DNA from: Novosphingobium ginsenosidimutans | Lineage (GTDB): Bacteria > Pseudomonadota > Alphaproteobacteria > Sphingomonadales > Sphingomonadaceae | Direction: 5' to 3' | Assembly: GCF_007954425.1 (NCBI RefSeq) | Contig: NZ_CP042345.1 | Span: 2,788,001-2,852,000 of the forward strand | DNA length: 64,000 nucleotides | Shown here: piece after piece, positions 35,232 to 44,954 of the stretch | Numbering within the stretch: position 1 is the first letter of the stretch | How the letters are laid out: the number at the start of each line of letters is the position of its first letter | Program-made: the position numbers and the translations under genes | The notes under the pieces: model-generated | Database searches by the model: none | The model's input: the letters and a program-made list of their open reading frames with translations, nothing else | What the model was told of the DNA's origin: nothing

Positions 35232-35269
35232 GTTGACACAGTTGACACTGTGTCCGCTTCTTCCAACAA
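35232..35269 (-). repeat. 38-bp intergenic repeat, copy B
   Basis: The inverted copy of 28000-28037, with one mismatch. It lies 28 bases upstream of the ppdK GTG, inside the probable leader or promoter of that gene, in the 148-base gap after glyS. On the plus strand it reads as tandem GTTGACAC units plus a GACACTGTGTC palindrome. Confidence 0.8.
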
Positions 35270-35351
35270 ACGATTTCTGGTGCATTTCCAAGGAAACACA
35301 TCCGAAATCCGGGCAGTTCGGCAGCGGGATGCGGAAAATTGTCCGGTTACG

Positions 35352-37451
35352 CTACCCTTCGATCCTCGAGAAATCGGCGACGCCGTGCACCGCATCACGC
35401 AGCCGCGCCAGTAGCGTCAGTCGGAATGCTCGCTTGGCGGGATCGGCATCGTTCACGGTCACCTCGTCGAAAAATGCATCGATCGGCGCACGCAAAGTAG
35501 CCAGCGCTGCCATGGCCCCGGCAAAGTCCTCTGCCGCCACGGCAGCGGCAGCAGTCGGCCCGGCTGCCTCGAGCGCATCGATCAACGCCTTCTCCGCTTG
35601 TTCGGGCGTGTAGGAAAGTTCTTTCTGGACGGCGATCCGCTCACGCATGGCATGGGCGACATCGGGATCGTCGACCATGGCAAAGGGATCTTCCTCACCA
35701 TCGCGAGGGATGCGGGTGCCATTGCCACCCTCGCCCCAATTTTCCTTCTTGAGGATATTGGCGGCGCGCTTGTAGCCAGCGAGCAGGTTGGCGCCATCCT
35801 CGGTCCCAACAAAGGCCTGAAGCGCGTGGACCCGGGCCAGCAGGCGGACCAGATCATCCTCGCCGCCGAGCGCGAAGACTGCGTCGATCAAGTCGTGGCG
35901 TACGCCGGCTTCGCGCTGCTGGACCTTGAGGCGGTCGGCGAAGAAGGCGAGGACATCACCTTCGCCAACGCCAAAACGCAGGCCATTTGTGGTGATAATC
36001 TGGATGATACCCAGCGCCGCACGCCGCAGGGCGAAGGGATCCTTCGAACCAGTCGGCTTCTCATCGATACCGAAGAAGCTGCGGATGGTATCCAGCTTAT
36101 CCGCCAGCGCCACCGCCACAGTCACCGGCGAAGTCGGCACCTCATCGCCCTGTCCTACTGGCTTGTAGTGATCGCGGATCGCGTCGGCGACGGCATCGCT
36201 TAGGCCCTCAGCGCGGGCGTAGTAGCCGCCCATCAGGCCCTGGAGTTCGGGGAATTCGCCGACCATTTCGGTGACAAGATCGGCCTTGCACAGCCGGGCG
36301 GCGCGTTCGGCATCGTCGGCGCTGGCGCCCTTGACGATCCCTTCCTCCACCAGCCAGCGCGCCAGCTTGGCGACCCGTTCGACCTTGTCGGCAACCGTGC
36401 CGAGCTTTTCGTGGAAGGTGATCTGCTCCAGCTTCCTGGCATGGTCGGACAGCGCGGTCTTGCGGTCCTGCTCCCAGAAAAAGCGAGCGTCGGACAGGCG
36501 CGCGGCGAGGACCTTGCGGTTGCCGGCCACAATCGCCGCGCCGCCATCGGCCGCCGCGATATTGGCGGTGCAGACGAAGGCATTGGCCAGCTTGCCCGCC
36601 GTATCCTCGCAGACGAAGTACTTCTGGTTGGTCCGCGCGGTCAGCTGGATCACTTCGGGCGGCACTTCGAGGAACTGTTCGTCGAAGCGGCCGAGCAGCG
36701 GGACTGGACATTCGGTCAGGCCGGCATTCTCGATCACAAGGCCTTCGTCCTCGACCAGCTTGAGGCCCGCAGCAGCGGCGGCTTCGCCGGCCTTGCTGCG
36801 GATCAGGTCCTGGCGCTCGACATGGTCAACGATGACATGGGCGGCGCGCAGCTTGGCGGCGTAGTCATCGACGCCATCCACGCTGATCTCGCCGCTCGAA
36901 TGGAAGCGGTGCCCCTTGGTCAGGCGCCCGGCCTTGATCCTGCCGACCTCGCAATCGACGACCTGCCCGTCGAACAGCGCGACGATGGCCGAAAGCGGGC
37001 GCACCCAGCGCAGGCTTTCGGTGCTGATCGAGGCCGCACCCCAACGCTGGCTCTTGGGCCAGGGAAAGGCGCGGACGATCGCCGGGATCGCTTCGGCGAG
37101 GACTTCGGCGGTGGCGCGGCCGGGCTTCTCCGTGATCGCGAACAGCACGCCATCGCGTTCGGTCAGCTGGTCTTCGGTCAGCCCGGTCTTGCGCAGGAAG
37201 CCTTCCAGCGCCTGCGGCGGCGCGCCGACGCGGGGGCCCTTCACTTCTTCCGAGACCGCCGCCGTCGCCGCCGGCAGGCCGCGCGCGATCAGCGCTAGGC
37301 GGCGCGGGGTTGACCAGACGGTGACTTCGCCGACGGCAACGCCGGCCGCATCCATTTCCTTGCGGAACAGCTTTTCCAGGTCAGCGCGTGCGCCGGCCTG
37401 CATCCGGGCCGGGATTTCCTCGGAGCGGAGCTCAAGCAGGAAGTCGCTCAT
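35352..37451 (-). CDS. glyS: Glycyl-tRNA synthetase beta subunit
   Basis: The start at ATG 37451 overlaps the glyQ stop and gives 699 residues. Family features are the opening [30 protein letters not shown], the central [15 protein letters not shown] and TRTNQKYFV, an HD-like helical region ([22 protein letters not shown]), and a C-terminal anticodon-binding domain. With GlyQ it forms the alpha2beta2 enzyme that charges tRNA-Gly. Confidence 0.96.
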   Translation of the reverse strand: MSDFLLELRSEEIPARMQAGARADLEKLFRKEMDAAGVAVGEVTVWSTPRRLALIARGLPAATAAVSEEVKGPRVGAPPQALEGFLRKTGLTEDQLTERDGVLFAITEKPGRATAEVLAEAIPAIVRAFPWPKSQRWGAASISTESLRWVRPLSAIVALFDGQVVDCEVGRIKAGRLTKGHRFHSSGEISVDGVDDYAAKLRAAHVIVDHVERQDLIRSKAGEAAAAAGLKLVEDEGLVIENAGLTECPVPLLGRFDEQFLEVPPEVIQLTARTNQKYFVCEDTAGKLANAFVCTANIAAADGGAAIVAGNRKVLAARLSDARFFWEQDRKTALSDHARKLEQITFHEKLGTVADKVERVAKLARWLVEEGIVKGASADDAERAARLCKADLVTEMVGEFPELQGLMGGYYARAEGLSDAVADAIRDHYKPVGQGDEVPTSPVTVAVALADKLDTIRSFFGIDEKPTGSKDPFALRRAALGIIQIITTNGLRFGVGEGDVLAFFADRLKVQQREAGVRHDLIDAVFALGGEDDLVRLLARVHALQAFVGTEDGANLLAGYKRAANILKKENWGEGGNGTRIPRDGEEDPFAMVDDPDVAHAMRERIAVQKELSYTPEQAEKALIDALEAAGPTAAAAVAAEDFAGAMAALATLRAPIDAFFDEVTVNDADPAKRAFRLTLLARLRDAVHGVADFSRIEG

Positions 37452-38350
37452 ACGGTCCACCCCGGGTACTTCGCTTCCCATTCGGCCTTGTTCTTCTCGA
37501 TCCAGGCCTGGCACGATCCCTTGGCAAGATCGCGGACCCGGCCGATGTAGCTGGCGCGTTCCTGGACCGAGATCACGCCGCGCGCCTGGAGCAGGTTGAA
37601 CAAGTGGCTGGCCTCGATCGCCTGGTCATAGGCGGCCAGCGGCACCTGCGCGGCGATGCAGCGCTGGCATTCGGCCTCGGCGTACTGGAATCCCTTGAAC
37701 AGCTGCTCGGTATCGGCGACTTCGAAATTGTACTTCGAGTGTTCCTGCTCGTTCTTGAGGAACACGTCGCCATAGCTCACGCCCTCGGCATTGAAGGCCA
37801 GGTCATAGACGTTGTCGACGCCCTGGATATACATGGCCAGGCGCTCAAGCCCATAGGTCAGCTCGCCCGCCACCGGCTTGCAATCGAACCCGCCGACCTG
37901 CTGGAAATAGGTGAACTGGGTCACTTCCATCCCATCACACCAGACTTCCCAGCCCAGGCCCCAGGCGCCCAGCGTGGGGCTTTCCCAGTCATCCTCGACA
38001 AAGCGGATGTCGTGCGCCAGCGGATCGACGCCGATTTCGGCCAGTGACTGCAGATAGAGTTCCTGCAGGTTCGCCGGGTTCGGCTTCAGGATCACCTGAT
38101 ACTGGTAATAGTGCTGCAGCCGGTTCGGGTTTTCACCATAGCGGCCATCGGTCGGTCGGCGGCTCGGCTGGACATAGGCGGCCTTCCACGGCTCTGGCCC
38201 CAGCGCGCGCAGGGTGGTGGCGGGGTGGAAGGTGCCTGCCCCCATGCGCATGTCATAGGGCTGCAGGATCAGGCAGCCCTGCGCGCTCCAGAACGCGTGG
38301 AGCCGCAGGATCATCTCCTGGAACGAAAGCGGGCGGGCATTGTCCGTCAT
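37448..38350 (-). CDS. glyQ: Glycyl-tRNA synthetase alpha subunit
   Basis: A 300-residue class II catalytic subunit: [29 protein letters not shown] at the N-terminus, [32 protein letters not shown] as motif 2, and [32 protein letters not shown] as motif 3. It is the first gene of glyQ-glyS and is divergent from a TraB/GumN gene across 107 bases. No T-box or other leader element was recognised. Confidence 0.97.
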   Translation of the reverse strand: MTDNARPLSFQEMILRLHAFWSAQGCLILQPYDMRMGAGTFHPATTLRALGPEPWKAAYVQPSRRPTDGRYGENPNRLQHYYQYQVILKPNPANLQELYLQSLAEIGVDPLAHDIRFVEDDWESPTLGAWGLGWEVWCDGMEVTQFTYFQQVGGFDCKPVAGELTYGLERLAMYIQGVDNVYDLAFNAEGVSYGDVFLKNEQEHSKYNFEVADTEQLFKGFQYAEAECQRCIAAQVPLAAYDQAIEASHLFNLLQARGVISVQERASYIGRVRDLAKGSCQAWIEKNKAEWEAKYPGWTV

Positions 38351-38457
38351 GGCCGAGGCCTTTGGCGGATGGGCCGTTTCGGGTCAACCGGCGAGGCAAG
38401 GTTCCACTACGCGAGATCGTTCATCGACGCGCCCGGTTCTTGCGCTATATCGCAGGC

Positions 38458-39366
38458 ATGATCGGACGTTTCCTGGCTCCCCTCGCTCTGCTGCTTTCGA
38501 CCGCCGCCCCCGCCCAGCAATCGCTGCCAACCGAGCAGCCGGTTGTGGCGGAGCCCGTGCCGGCCGAGGTCCACCCCGCGCTATGGCGGGTGGCGGACGA
38601 AGACACGACCATCTACCTGTTCGGCACAATCCACCTGCTGCCGCAGGGTCTGAACTGGTTCCAGGGGCCTCTAGCAGATGCCTTTGCCAAGGCCGACGAG
38701 CTAGTAACCGAGATTCCCGAGATCGATCCGCAAACCGGCCAGGCCGTACTGCTGAAACGCGGCATCCTGCCCGCCGGGCAGAGCCTGCGTGACCAGATGT
38801 CACCCAAGCAGCGCACGCAGTTTGAAAAAACACTGGGCAATTATGGCATGCCGCTTGCCGCATTTGACCGGTTCAAGCCTTGGTATGCCGCCGTGGTCCT
38901 TTCCACCCTGCCACTGCAGCGCAAGGGCTATTCGCTGGCCAATGGGGTTGAGGCCGACCTGGCCAACCGAAACCTAGAGCTAAAACGGCCGCGGATTGGG
39001 CTGGAGACGCTCGACTACCAGCTTGGCCTGTTCGATGCATTTCCAGCCAAGGTCCAGCGCCGCTACCTGTTCGAGGTAATCGCTGCCCTGCCCGAGATCG
39101 ATAAGGACGTCGGCGAAATGGTCGAGGCCTGGCGCGTTGGCGATGCCGCCAAGCTTGCCACCTTGATGAATGCCGATCAGGACGATCCCGCCATGGTCAA
39201 AGCCCTGCTGACCAACCGCAACAAGGCCTGGGCCCAGTGGATCAAGGCGCGGCTGGCGCGGCCGGGGGTGGCCTTCATCGCAGTCGGCGCGGGCCATCTG
39301 GGCGGCAAGGGTTCGGTCCAGGACCAGCTTCAGGCGCTTGGGGTCAAGTCTTCCCGTGTCCAATAG
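38458..39366 (+). CDS. TraB/GumN family protein, copy 1
   Basis: From ATG 38458 the protein is 302 residues with an N-terminal signal peptide (MIGRFLAPLALLLSTAAPAQ). The TraB/GumN core is present: LFGTIHLLP (GxxH motif), the acidic ELVTEIPEID, and the late FIAVGAGHLGGKGSV (second GxxH). The superfamily is proposed to be metal-dependent proteases or hydrolases, as with the Tiki proteins, but bacterial members are mostly uncharacterised. A second copy follows immediately with overlapping ends. Confidence 0.85.
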   Translation: MIGRFLAPLALLLSTAAPAQQSLPTEQPVVAEPVPAEVHPALWRVADEDTTIYLFGTIHLLPQGLNWFQGPLADAFAKADELVTEIPEIDPQTGQAVLLKRGILPAGQSLRDQMSPKQRTQFEKTLGNYGMPLAAFDRFKPWYAAVVLSTLPLQRKGYSLANGVEADLANRNLELKRPRIGLETLDYQLGLFDAFPAKVQRRYLFEVIAALPEIDKDVGEMVEAWRVGDAAKLATLMNADQDDPAMVKALLTNRNKAWAQWIKARLARPGVAFIAVGAGHLGGKGSVQDQLQALGVKSSRVQ

Positions 39367-40222
39367 GCTGATTGCGGCACTGCTGGCGCTGCTGTTGGCG
39401 GCCTGCCAGCAAAAGGAACAAGCCCGCCCCGCGCTGTGGCAGCTCGATGGTCCCAATGGCGAACGGGCCTGGCTGCTCGGCACAATCCATGCCCTGCCCA
39501 ACCCGATCAGCCTCGATAGCCCAGCCTTTGACCGCGCGACTGCCGAGGCGACTGGATTGGTCGTCGAAGTCGCCGCGCTCGACGATGACAAGCGCACCGC
39601 GCTGGCCTTTCATAGTCTGTCCGCAGTTGCGGCCGCCCCGCCGATCACCGCCCGCGCCAGCGAACTTGACCGCCCGGTGCTGTTGAAGCTGCTGACCGAG
39701 GCAAAGATCCCGGCCGACAGCTTCAACCAGATGGACACCTGGGCAGCGGCGCTTATGCTCGGACAGGCCGTCTCGGCTCGCAGCGGCGACGACAGCGGCA
39801 ATGGCGCTGACCGGCTTGTCCTGAAGGAGATGAAGGGCAAACCGCTGGCCGAGTTCGAAGGCGCCGAGCGACAGCTCGCGATCTTCGATGCCCTGCCCGA
39901 AGCGGAGCAGCGCGACTTGCTTTCCGCCGTGATCCGCTCAGCTTCCACCGCGCGCGAAGACGGCCGCAAGCTCCAGCAAGCCTGGCTGCGCGGCGATGCG
40001 GCGGCATTGGCTGCACTTGATCACCAGGGCCTGCTGGCCGATCCGGAACTGCGCGAGGCCCTGCTGGTCCGGCGCAACGAGGCCTGGATCGCGCAGCTGC
40101 TGCCCATGCTGAGGCGCGGAGAGAAGCCGCTGGTGGCCGTCGGCACACTCCATCTGGTTGGGCAGGACGGCCTCGTTACCAGGCTCGAAGCGCAGGGTTT
40201 CAGGGTCACCCGGCTGCAATAG
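39356..40222 (+). CDS. TraB/GumN family lipoprotein, copy 2
   Basis: The GTG at 39356 overlaps the end of copy 1 and gives 288 residues. A TTG at 39338 is possible but adds residues before the signal peptide. The signal ends with the lipobox LLAAC, so this copy is a predicted lipoprotein, unlike copy 1. Core motifs are WLLGTIHALP, the acidic LVVEVAALD, and LVAVGTLHLVGQDGL. The two copies are clearly diverged, suggesting an old duplication and distinct locations (soluble periplasmic and membrane-anchored). Confidence 0.83.
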   Translation: MSNRLIAALLALLLAACQQKEQARPALWQLDGPNGERAWLLGTIHALPNPISLDSPAFDRATAEATGLVVEVAALDDDKRTALAFHSLSAVAAAPPITARASELDRPVLLKLLTEAKIPADSFNQMDTWAAALMLGQAVSARSGDDSGNGADRLVLKEMKGKPLAEFEGAERQLAIFDALPEAEQRDLLSAVIRSASTAREDGRKLQQAWLRGDAAALAALDHQGLLADPELREALLVRRNEAWIAQLLPMLRRGEKPLVAVGTLHLVGQDGLVTRLEAQGFRVTRLQ

Positions 40223-40330
40223 CCTTGCTTTCCTGCCGCTTTGCCGCTAACGGCGCGCGCTTCCCGTTATGGTCATCCCTGGAGGCGTGACGGAGAAGAA
40301 CTGTAATCCAGAGTTTTGAAAGGCAATGCA

Positions 40331-40945
40331 ATGAGCGATACGCTGCACCTGCCGGCCGAGACGCGCGAACGGGCTGGCAAGGGAGCCTCCCGTGATCTGC
40401 GTCGTAATGGCCGCGTCCCCGCCGTAGTTTACGGCAACAACGAAGAGCCGCTGGCGATCCACGTCGAAGAAAAGCTGCTGGTCAAGCAGCTCGGCACGGG
40501 TCACTTCTTCAACTCGATCGTCGAAGTTGAAGTTGGCGGCAAGACCGTGCGTACGCTCCCCAAGGACGTTGCCTTCCACCCCGTCAGCGATCGTCCGATC
40601 CACGCTGACTTCCTGCGCGTTTCGAAGGACCACAAGGTCCACGTCAACGTGCCGGTCCACTTCGCCAACGAAGAAGCCTCGCCGGGCCTGAAGCGCGGCG
40701 GCGTGCTCAACATCGTGCTGCACGATCTTGACGTGGTCTGCTCGCCCGACAACATCCCGGACGAAGTCGTCATCGACGTCACCGGCCTCGAAGTCGGTGC
40801 TTCGATCCACATCCACGATGTCAAGCTGCCGGTCGGCGTTACCGCTGCCCATGCCGATCGTGATGACACCGTCGCCACCATCGTTGCCCCTTCGGGCCTG
40901 CGCAGTGAGGAAGGCGACAACGCCAAGACCGAAGCGGCTTCCTAA
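40331..40945 (+). CDS. rplY: 50S ribosomal protein L25/general stress protein Ctc
   Basis: ATG 40331 (AAAGG upstream) gives 204 residues: the N-terminal L25 domain that binds 5S rRNA ([24 protein letters not shown]) plus the C-terminal TL5/Ctc beta domain ([32 protein letters not shown]). The long Ctc form is usual in alphaproteobacteria. The pair rplY-pth is widely conserved. A perfect terminator hairpin sits between them. Confidence 0.96.
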   Translation: MSDTLHLPAETRERAGKGASRDLRRNGRVPAVVYGNNEEPLAIHVEEKLLVKQLGTGHFFNSIVEVEVGGKTVRTLPKDVAFHPVSDRPIHADFLRVSKDHKVHVNVPVHFANEEASPGLKRGGVLNIVLHDLDVVCSPDNIPDEVVIDVTGLEVGASIHIHDVKLPVGVTAAHADRDDTVATIVAPSGLRSEEGDNAKTEAAS

Positions 40946-40986
40946 GCCCTTCAGGTTGACCGGGGCGGCCTTGCTGTCCCACACAG

Positions 40987-41020
40987 GCCGGGCCGCAGCG
41001 ATGCGGCCCGGCTTCGTTTT
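40987..41020 (+). terminator. Intrinsic terminator between rplY and pth
   Basis: An 11-bp perfect stem, GCCGGGCCGCA (40987-40997) and TGCGGCCCGGC (41002-41012), closes a GCGA tetraloop and is followed by TTCGTTTT. It lies 42 bases after rplY and 27 before the pth start, so pth needs readthrough or its own promoter. Confidence 0.82.
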
Positions 41021-41046
41021 GCCAGGTATTTCTTTGGAGGAATGAC

Positions 41047-41616
41047 GTGCAGCTCTGGGTCGGCCTTGGCAATCCGGGACCGCAATATGCCCTGCACCGG
41101 CACAATGTCGGCTTCATGGCACTCGACACCATTGCCGAGGTCCATGGCTTTGGTCCGGAAGCCAAGAAGTTCCAGGGCTGGCTGCGTGAGGGGCGGATCG
41201 GCGGACTGAAGGTCCTGCTTCTGAAGCCGGCAACCTTCATGAATGAAAGCGGCCGCTCGGTCAGCGAAGCGCTGCGCTTCTACAAGCTGGGCGTGGATGC
41301 CCTGACGGTATTCCATGACGAGCTCGACCTGGCTCCGTTCAAGGTCAAGGTCCGACAGGGTGGCGGCCTCGCCGGACACAACGGCCTGCGTTCGATCGAC
41401 CAGCACCTTGGCCCGGACTTTCGCCGGGTACGGATCGGGATCGGCCACCCTGGACATAAAGACCGGGTGACCGGTCATGTCCTTGGCAACTACGCGAAGG
41501 CCGAACAGGATGACCTGGCTGCCATGCTGGGCGGCATCGCCGCGGAGGCCGAATGGCTGGCCCGCGGTGACGATGCCCGCTTCATGAGCGACCTGGCGCT
41601 GCGCATGCAGGATTAG
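41047..41616 (+). CDS. pth: Peptidyl-tRNA hydrolase
   Basis: A 189-residue enzyme from GTG 41047 (GGAGGA upstream) that rescues peptidyl-tRNAs dropped from ribosomes. The catalytic His19 lies in LHRHNVGF, and the conserved [29 protein letters not shown] and RIGIGHPG motifs are all present. Five bases separate it from the following kinase-like gene. Confidence 0.96.
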   Translation: MQLWVGLGNPGPQYALHRHNVGFMALDTIAEVHGFGPEAKKFQGWLREGRIGGLKVLLLKPATFMNESGRSVSEALRFYKLGVDALTVFHDELDLAPFKVKVRQGGGLAGHNGLRSIDQHLGPDFRRVRIGIGHPGHKDRVTGHVLGNYAKAEQDDLAAMLGGIAAEAEWLARGDDARFMSDLALRMQD

Positions 41617-41621
41617 GCGCC

Positions 41622-42122
41622 ATGCAGCGCGTGCTCGTCATAGGCTCGCCCGGTGCGGGCAAATCGACCCTGTCGCACGCGCTGGCCGCGCGAACGGGAC
41701 TACCACTTCATCACCTCGACAAGCTGTTCTGGCTGCCCGGCTGGGTCGAGCGCGACCGCGGAAAGGGTCGCGCCGAGCTTGCCGAGGTTCTGGCCAGTGA
41801 GCGCTGGATCATCGATGGCAATTATGGCTCGACCTTGCCGATGCGGCTTGCCCGGGCCGATACCGTGGTCTGGCTGGACTATCCAACCTGGCTTTGCCTG
41901 GGCCGGGTGTTCAAACGCTGGTGGCAATACCGCGGCAGAGCGCGGCCCGACATGACCGAGGGCTGCCCGGAGAACCTCAATCTTGAGTTCCTGCTCTATG
42001 TGCTGAACTTCCGCAGGGCTTGGCAGCATCGCAACGCGGCGGCGCTGCAGCAGTTCAACGGCCAGGTGCTGCGCTTCGAAAACTCGCGCCTTGCCGCCGA
42101 ATGGCTCGGTCAGTTGACGTAA
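41622..42122 (+). CDS. P-loop AAA/adenylate kinase-like protein (FlaR/topology-modulation type)
   Basis: A 166-residue P-loop NTPase. Walker A is [17 protein letters not shown]; then come the [12 protein letters not shown] segment, IIDGNYGST, a Walker B-like VVWLDYP and the [13 protein letters not shown] arginine-rich lid. This combination marks the group often labelled DNA topology modulation protein FlaR or adenylate-kinase-like. True function is unknown. It follows pth by five bases and is probably cotranscribed; its end overlaps the opposite small membrane-protein gene. Confidence 0.8.
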   Translation: MQRVLVIGSPGAGKSTLSHALAARTGLPLHHLDKLFWLPGWVERDRGKGRAELAEVLASERWIIDGNYGSTLPMRLARADTVVWLDYPTWLCLGRVFKRWWQYRGRARPDMTEGCPENLNLEFLLYVLNFRRAWQHRNAAALQQFNGQVLRFENSRLAAEWLGQLT

Positions 42123-42367
42123 GTTGCCAAAGCAAGGTCGAGCGCAAAAATCGCTGCCGCCACGGCGCTGGCCAGGGCTGCCCGGCGGTTGCGAATGCCA
42201 TTGCGGTTGATCGCCACGATCACGCGGTTGAGATCGTGGTAATCGAAGGTTTCATGGGGTGTGACCCGGTGGATCAGCTGGTTGCTGGCCTTGTACCAGA
42301 ACCAGGCAGCGACAGCTGAGGCCATGACAGCCGAGAAATCGAGCACATAGCCCAGAATGATCAGCAT
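42110..42367 (-). CDS. Small membrane protein of unknown function
   Basis: An 85-residue protein with two predicted membrane helices (about residues 2-25 and 63-83) and a polar middle segment with [26 protein letters not shown] recognise no family. GGGAGG lies at a good distance before ATG 42367, which supports expression. A GC-rich hairpin (GCCGG...CCGGC, near 42385-42412) precedes that ribosome site in the minus-strand leader. Confidence 0.6.
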   Translation of the reverse strand: MLIILGYVLDFSAVMASAVAAWFWYKASNQLIHRVTPHETFDYHDLNRVIVAINRNGIRNRRAALASAVAAAIFALDLALATYVN

Positions 42368-42507
42368 CGTTAACGCCTCCCTTTGGCCGGGGGGCTATTG
42401 CCCCTGACCGGCTAGCGGTAGCAAATGGGACCAACCCAAACGATTTCAAGGCAGTCCACGATTAGCTGGAAGCTGTCGGTTTCACTTACAAACCTAACAC
42501 CTCACAT

Positions 42508-42523
42508 CGGTCGTTAACCACCG
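42508..42523. promoter_or_regulatory. Palindrome upstream of the sigma-54 promoter (candidate activator site)
   Basis: CGGTCGTTAACCACCG is symmetric at 14 of 16 positions. It lies 22 bases upstream of the -24 element at 42545. Its symmetry suits a response-regulator site, but sigma-54 activators usually bind 80-150 bases upstream, so the assignment is tentative. Confidence 0.3.
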
Positions 42524-42544
42524 GCCTCCCCTGCGTTCCTGAAC

Positions 42545-42559
42545 TGGCACGGCGATTGC
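42545..42559 (+). promoter_or_regulatory. Sigma-54 promoter (-24/-12) of the PEP-CTERM gene
   Basis: TGGCACGGCGATTGC matches the RpoN consensus TGGCAC-N5-TTGC exactly, with correct GG to GC spacing. Transcription would start near 42571, about 27 bases before ATG 42598. PEP-CTERM genes in other bacteria are known to have sigma-54 promoters, linked to PrsK/PrsR regulators. Confidence 0.75.
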
Positions 42560-42597
42560 GTTACTTGCCGTCAACCATTCGTTTGCAGGGGGTTTCC

Positions 42598-43314
42598 ATG
42601 CGCATTGCCCGTCAGATCTCGTCGCTGGCCGTTACCGCCTGCCTGACGTTTGCCAGTGCACCGGCCCTTGCCGATGCGATCACGCTTGGCGCGGGCGACG
42701 TTGGTTCAAGCTATGACTTTGCTTTCGACGGTTACTCGGGCGGCACCACTGTCACTGGACTGACCTCGACCGCAAAGCTCACGCTGACGGGCGTTACGTC
42801 GAACAGCTACACCTTCAGCTACAGCCTGACGAACACCACCAGCGATCCGGTCAATTCGCGGCTGTCAGGCTTTGCCTTCAACACTGATCCCAATATCTCG
42901 AGTGCCAGTTCGACTGGGGCGTTCAGCTACACGACCGTCGGCGGCAGCTACCCAAATGGGATCGGCAGCGTCGACGTTTGCTTCAAGGCCGCCTCGACCG
43001 GCGCGTGCGCGGGTGGTGGCAGCGGCGGGCTGCTCGACGGCCAGAATGGCACCGGCAGCTTCACGCTGAACTTTGCACAGCCGCTGACCTCGCTGACGCT
43101 AAGCGACTTCTTTGTGCGGTATCAGTCGATCACCGGCGCGGGCAACATTACCTCGGGCAGCGGCACTGGCACACTGACAACTTCCGGCGGCAGCACCAGC
43201 ACGGGCGGCACGCCAGTTCCGGAACCGGGCATGGTTGGTCTGCTTGGCGCGGCGCTTGCCGGCGTGGCCTTTGCCCGCCGCCGTCGCTGCCAGCAGCAGT
43301 TGGCGCTGGCCTAA
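42598..43314 (+). CDS. PEP-CTERM sorting domain protein
   Basis: ATG 42598 (GGGGG upstream) gives 238 residues. It has a signal peptide (about residues 1-23, ending ASAPALA), then a Ser/Thr/Gly-rich beta-type body with repeated T-S-G patterns and two cysteines near residues 127 and 135 (VCFKAASTGACAGG). The end is a PEP-CTERM tail: VPEPG, a hydrophobic stretch (MVGLLGAALAGVAFA) and RRRR. Such proteins are processed by exosortase and reach the outer surface. The body resembles no enzyme I know. A sigma-54 promoter precedes it and a TPR lipoprotein gene converges on it. Confidence 0.88.
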   Translation: MRIARQISSLAVTACLTFASAPALADAITLGAGDVGSSYDFAFDGYSGGTTVTGLTSTAKLTLTGVTSNSYTFSYSLTNTTSDPVNSRLSGFAFNTDPNISSASSTGAFSYTTVGGSYPNGIGSVDVCFKAASTGACAGGGSGGLLDGQNGTGSFTLNFAQPLTSLTLSDFFVRYQSITGAGNITSGSGTGTLTTSGGSTSTGGTPVPEPGMVGLLGAALAGVAFARRRRCQQQLALA

Positions 43315-43317
43315 AGC

Positions 43318-44832
43318 TTAGCTCCCGGTGCGCGTGGCTTCGGCCAGGTGCATCTGGATAGTCTTGTTCTGGGGCGCCTGTTCCGCGGCACGGCGGAGCA
43401 GGCGTTTCGCATTTTCAAGGTCCTGTCCGGCCCGGAACCGTACCCATCCCGCAGTGTCGAGTACCGAGGCATTGTCGGGCGCGCGCCTGAGCGCCTGATC
43501 GGCAAAGCTGCGGGCCTTGTCGTGGTTGCCGAGCATGGACTGGGCATAGGCCATGTTGTTCAGGACCAGCACGTTGCCGCCCTTGGTTGAGGCCAGGATC
43601 CGGTCGTAAGCGATTGCTGCCTTGGCCCAGTCACCGCGTTGAATTGCTGCGTCGGCTTCGGCCAGATCGGCCCCGACCACTTGCAGTAACGGGCTTTTTG
43701 CTCGCCGTTCATAGTCTGCCGCACGCGGATCACCGGCAACCTTGGCAGCCCGCGCCATCGCAGCAAGCTCTTCCGGCCGCGCCTGGACTGAATCGGCAAT
43801 CGCCTGAAGCGCGGCCATCGCCCCCTTGGGATCATTGCTGGCAAGCCGTGCCTCGGCCAGCAACAGCGCGACCTTACGGTTGCCAGGCTGGACTCGCGCG
43901 ATCGGGGTCAGCTGCGCTGCGGCCAGTTCGCTGCGATCGAGTTTCACCAGCGCCTGCGCATAGAGCACCCGCAGCGGATCGACCGCTGGCAGTTCCGCCT
44001 CGAGCGGCTGGACGATCGAGCGGACCAGTTCCCAGTTCTGCATCGCCACGCCGGCCCGCGCGCGCAGGTAGGCCACCTGGAGATTGCGCGGCGCCAGCTC
44101 GGCGGCCTTGTCGGCCACTGTGAGCATGTCCTTGAACCGGCCGAGATCGCCCAGGGCTGCGGCCTGCCCGTTGAGCGCGGCCAGACTCGTTGGATAGCGC
44201 TTAGCCGCCAAGCTGTAGGTATCGAGCGCCGCCTTGAGATCACCCCTCACCAGGGCAATCTGGCCCTGGATCAGCAGGGTATCGATTTTCTGGGGGGCAA
44301 GCGCGGCGGCCTTTTGGGCCAGGTCGCTCGCACCGGCAATGTCCCGTTCCATCAGCCGCAGGCGCGCCATGTCGGCATAGGCCCGGGCGTTGTCACCTAC
44401 AGCAACGGCCTTGGCGAAGAAGCCCGCCGCTGCGCCGGTATCGCCATCCTGGATCGCAACCAGGCCGCGCAGGCGGTCCGCTTCGGAACTGGTCGCCCTG
44501 CCTAGCGCATCGCGCGCCACTTGCGGGGCATTGCGCAGCAAGGCTGCTTCGGCGGTCAGCTCGGCCTGGCTGGGAACGCCGCCGACTTCCGCCAGCTTCT
44601 GCAAGGCCGCGCCCGCGCCGGCTCCATCGCCCAGCGCCAGCAGGGTCTGCGCCTGGAGCAGCAAGAGGTCCTTGTTCCCCGGCATGGCCTCAAGCGCCGA
44701 AGCCGCGAGAATTCGGGCCTTGGCATAGTCGTTGGCAGCAAAGGCAGCCCGCGCATCGGCAGCCTGCTCCTCGGGCGAAGCGGAGCAAGCGGAGATCGCC
44801 AATAGCAGGGGCAGGAAAAGGGTCTTGCGCAT
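43318..44832 (-). CDS. TPR-repeat lipoprotein
   Basis: ATG 44832 gives 504 residues with a lipoprotein signal ending at the lipobox ISAC (Cys16). The rest is almost entirely tetratricopeptide-like helical repeats from about residue 25 to the end, for example AADARAAFAANDYAKARI and NNMAYAQSMLGNHDKARSFADQALRRAP. It resembles the PrsT-type TPR lipoproteins of PEP-CTERM/exopolysaccharide systems. Its convergence on the PEP-CTERM gene with only three bases between stops fits that link. The other system parts (exosortase, PrsK/PrsR) are not in the window, so the role is inferred. Confidence 0.82.
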   Translation of the reverse strand: MRKTLFLPLLLAISACSASPEEQAADARAAFAANDYAKARILAASALEAMPGNKDLLLLQAQTLLALGDGAGAGAALQKLAEVGGVPSQAELTAEAALLRNAPQVARDALGRATSSEADRLRGLVAIQDGDTGAAAGFFAKAVAVGDNARAYADMARLRLMERDIAGASDLAQKAAALAPQKIDTLLIQGQIALVRGDLKAALDTYSLAAKRYPTSLAALNGQAAALGDLGRFKDMLTVADKAAELAPRNLQVAYLRARAGVAMQNWELVRSIVQPLEAELPAVDPLRVLYAQALVKLDRSELAAAQLTPIARVQPGNRKVALLLAEARLASNDPKGAMAALQAIADSVQARPEELAAMARAAKVAGDPRAADYERRAKSPLLQVVGADLAEADAAIQRGDWAKAAIAYDRILASTKGGNVLVLNNMAYAQSMLGNHDKARSFADQALRRAPDNASVLDTAGWVRFRAGQDLENAKRLLRRAAEQAPQNKTIQMHLAEATRTGS

Positions 44833-44954
44833 GGCATTAACGTGCCACCAACCCCTGAAAATTCGGTGAAACACCGCGCCGGCCCTGCCGCAACTGGTCA
44901 AACCCGCCCTGCCCCGCTATGGGCCGCCGCGCATCAGTTCGATCGGAGTGTGAA

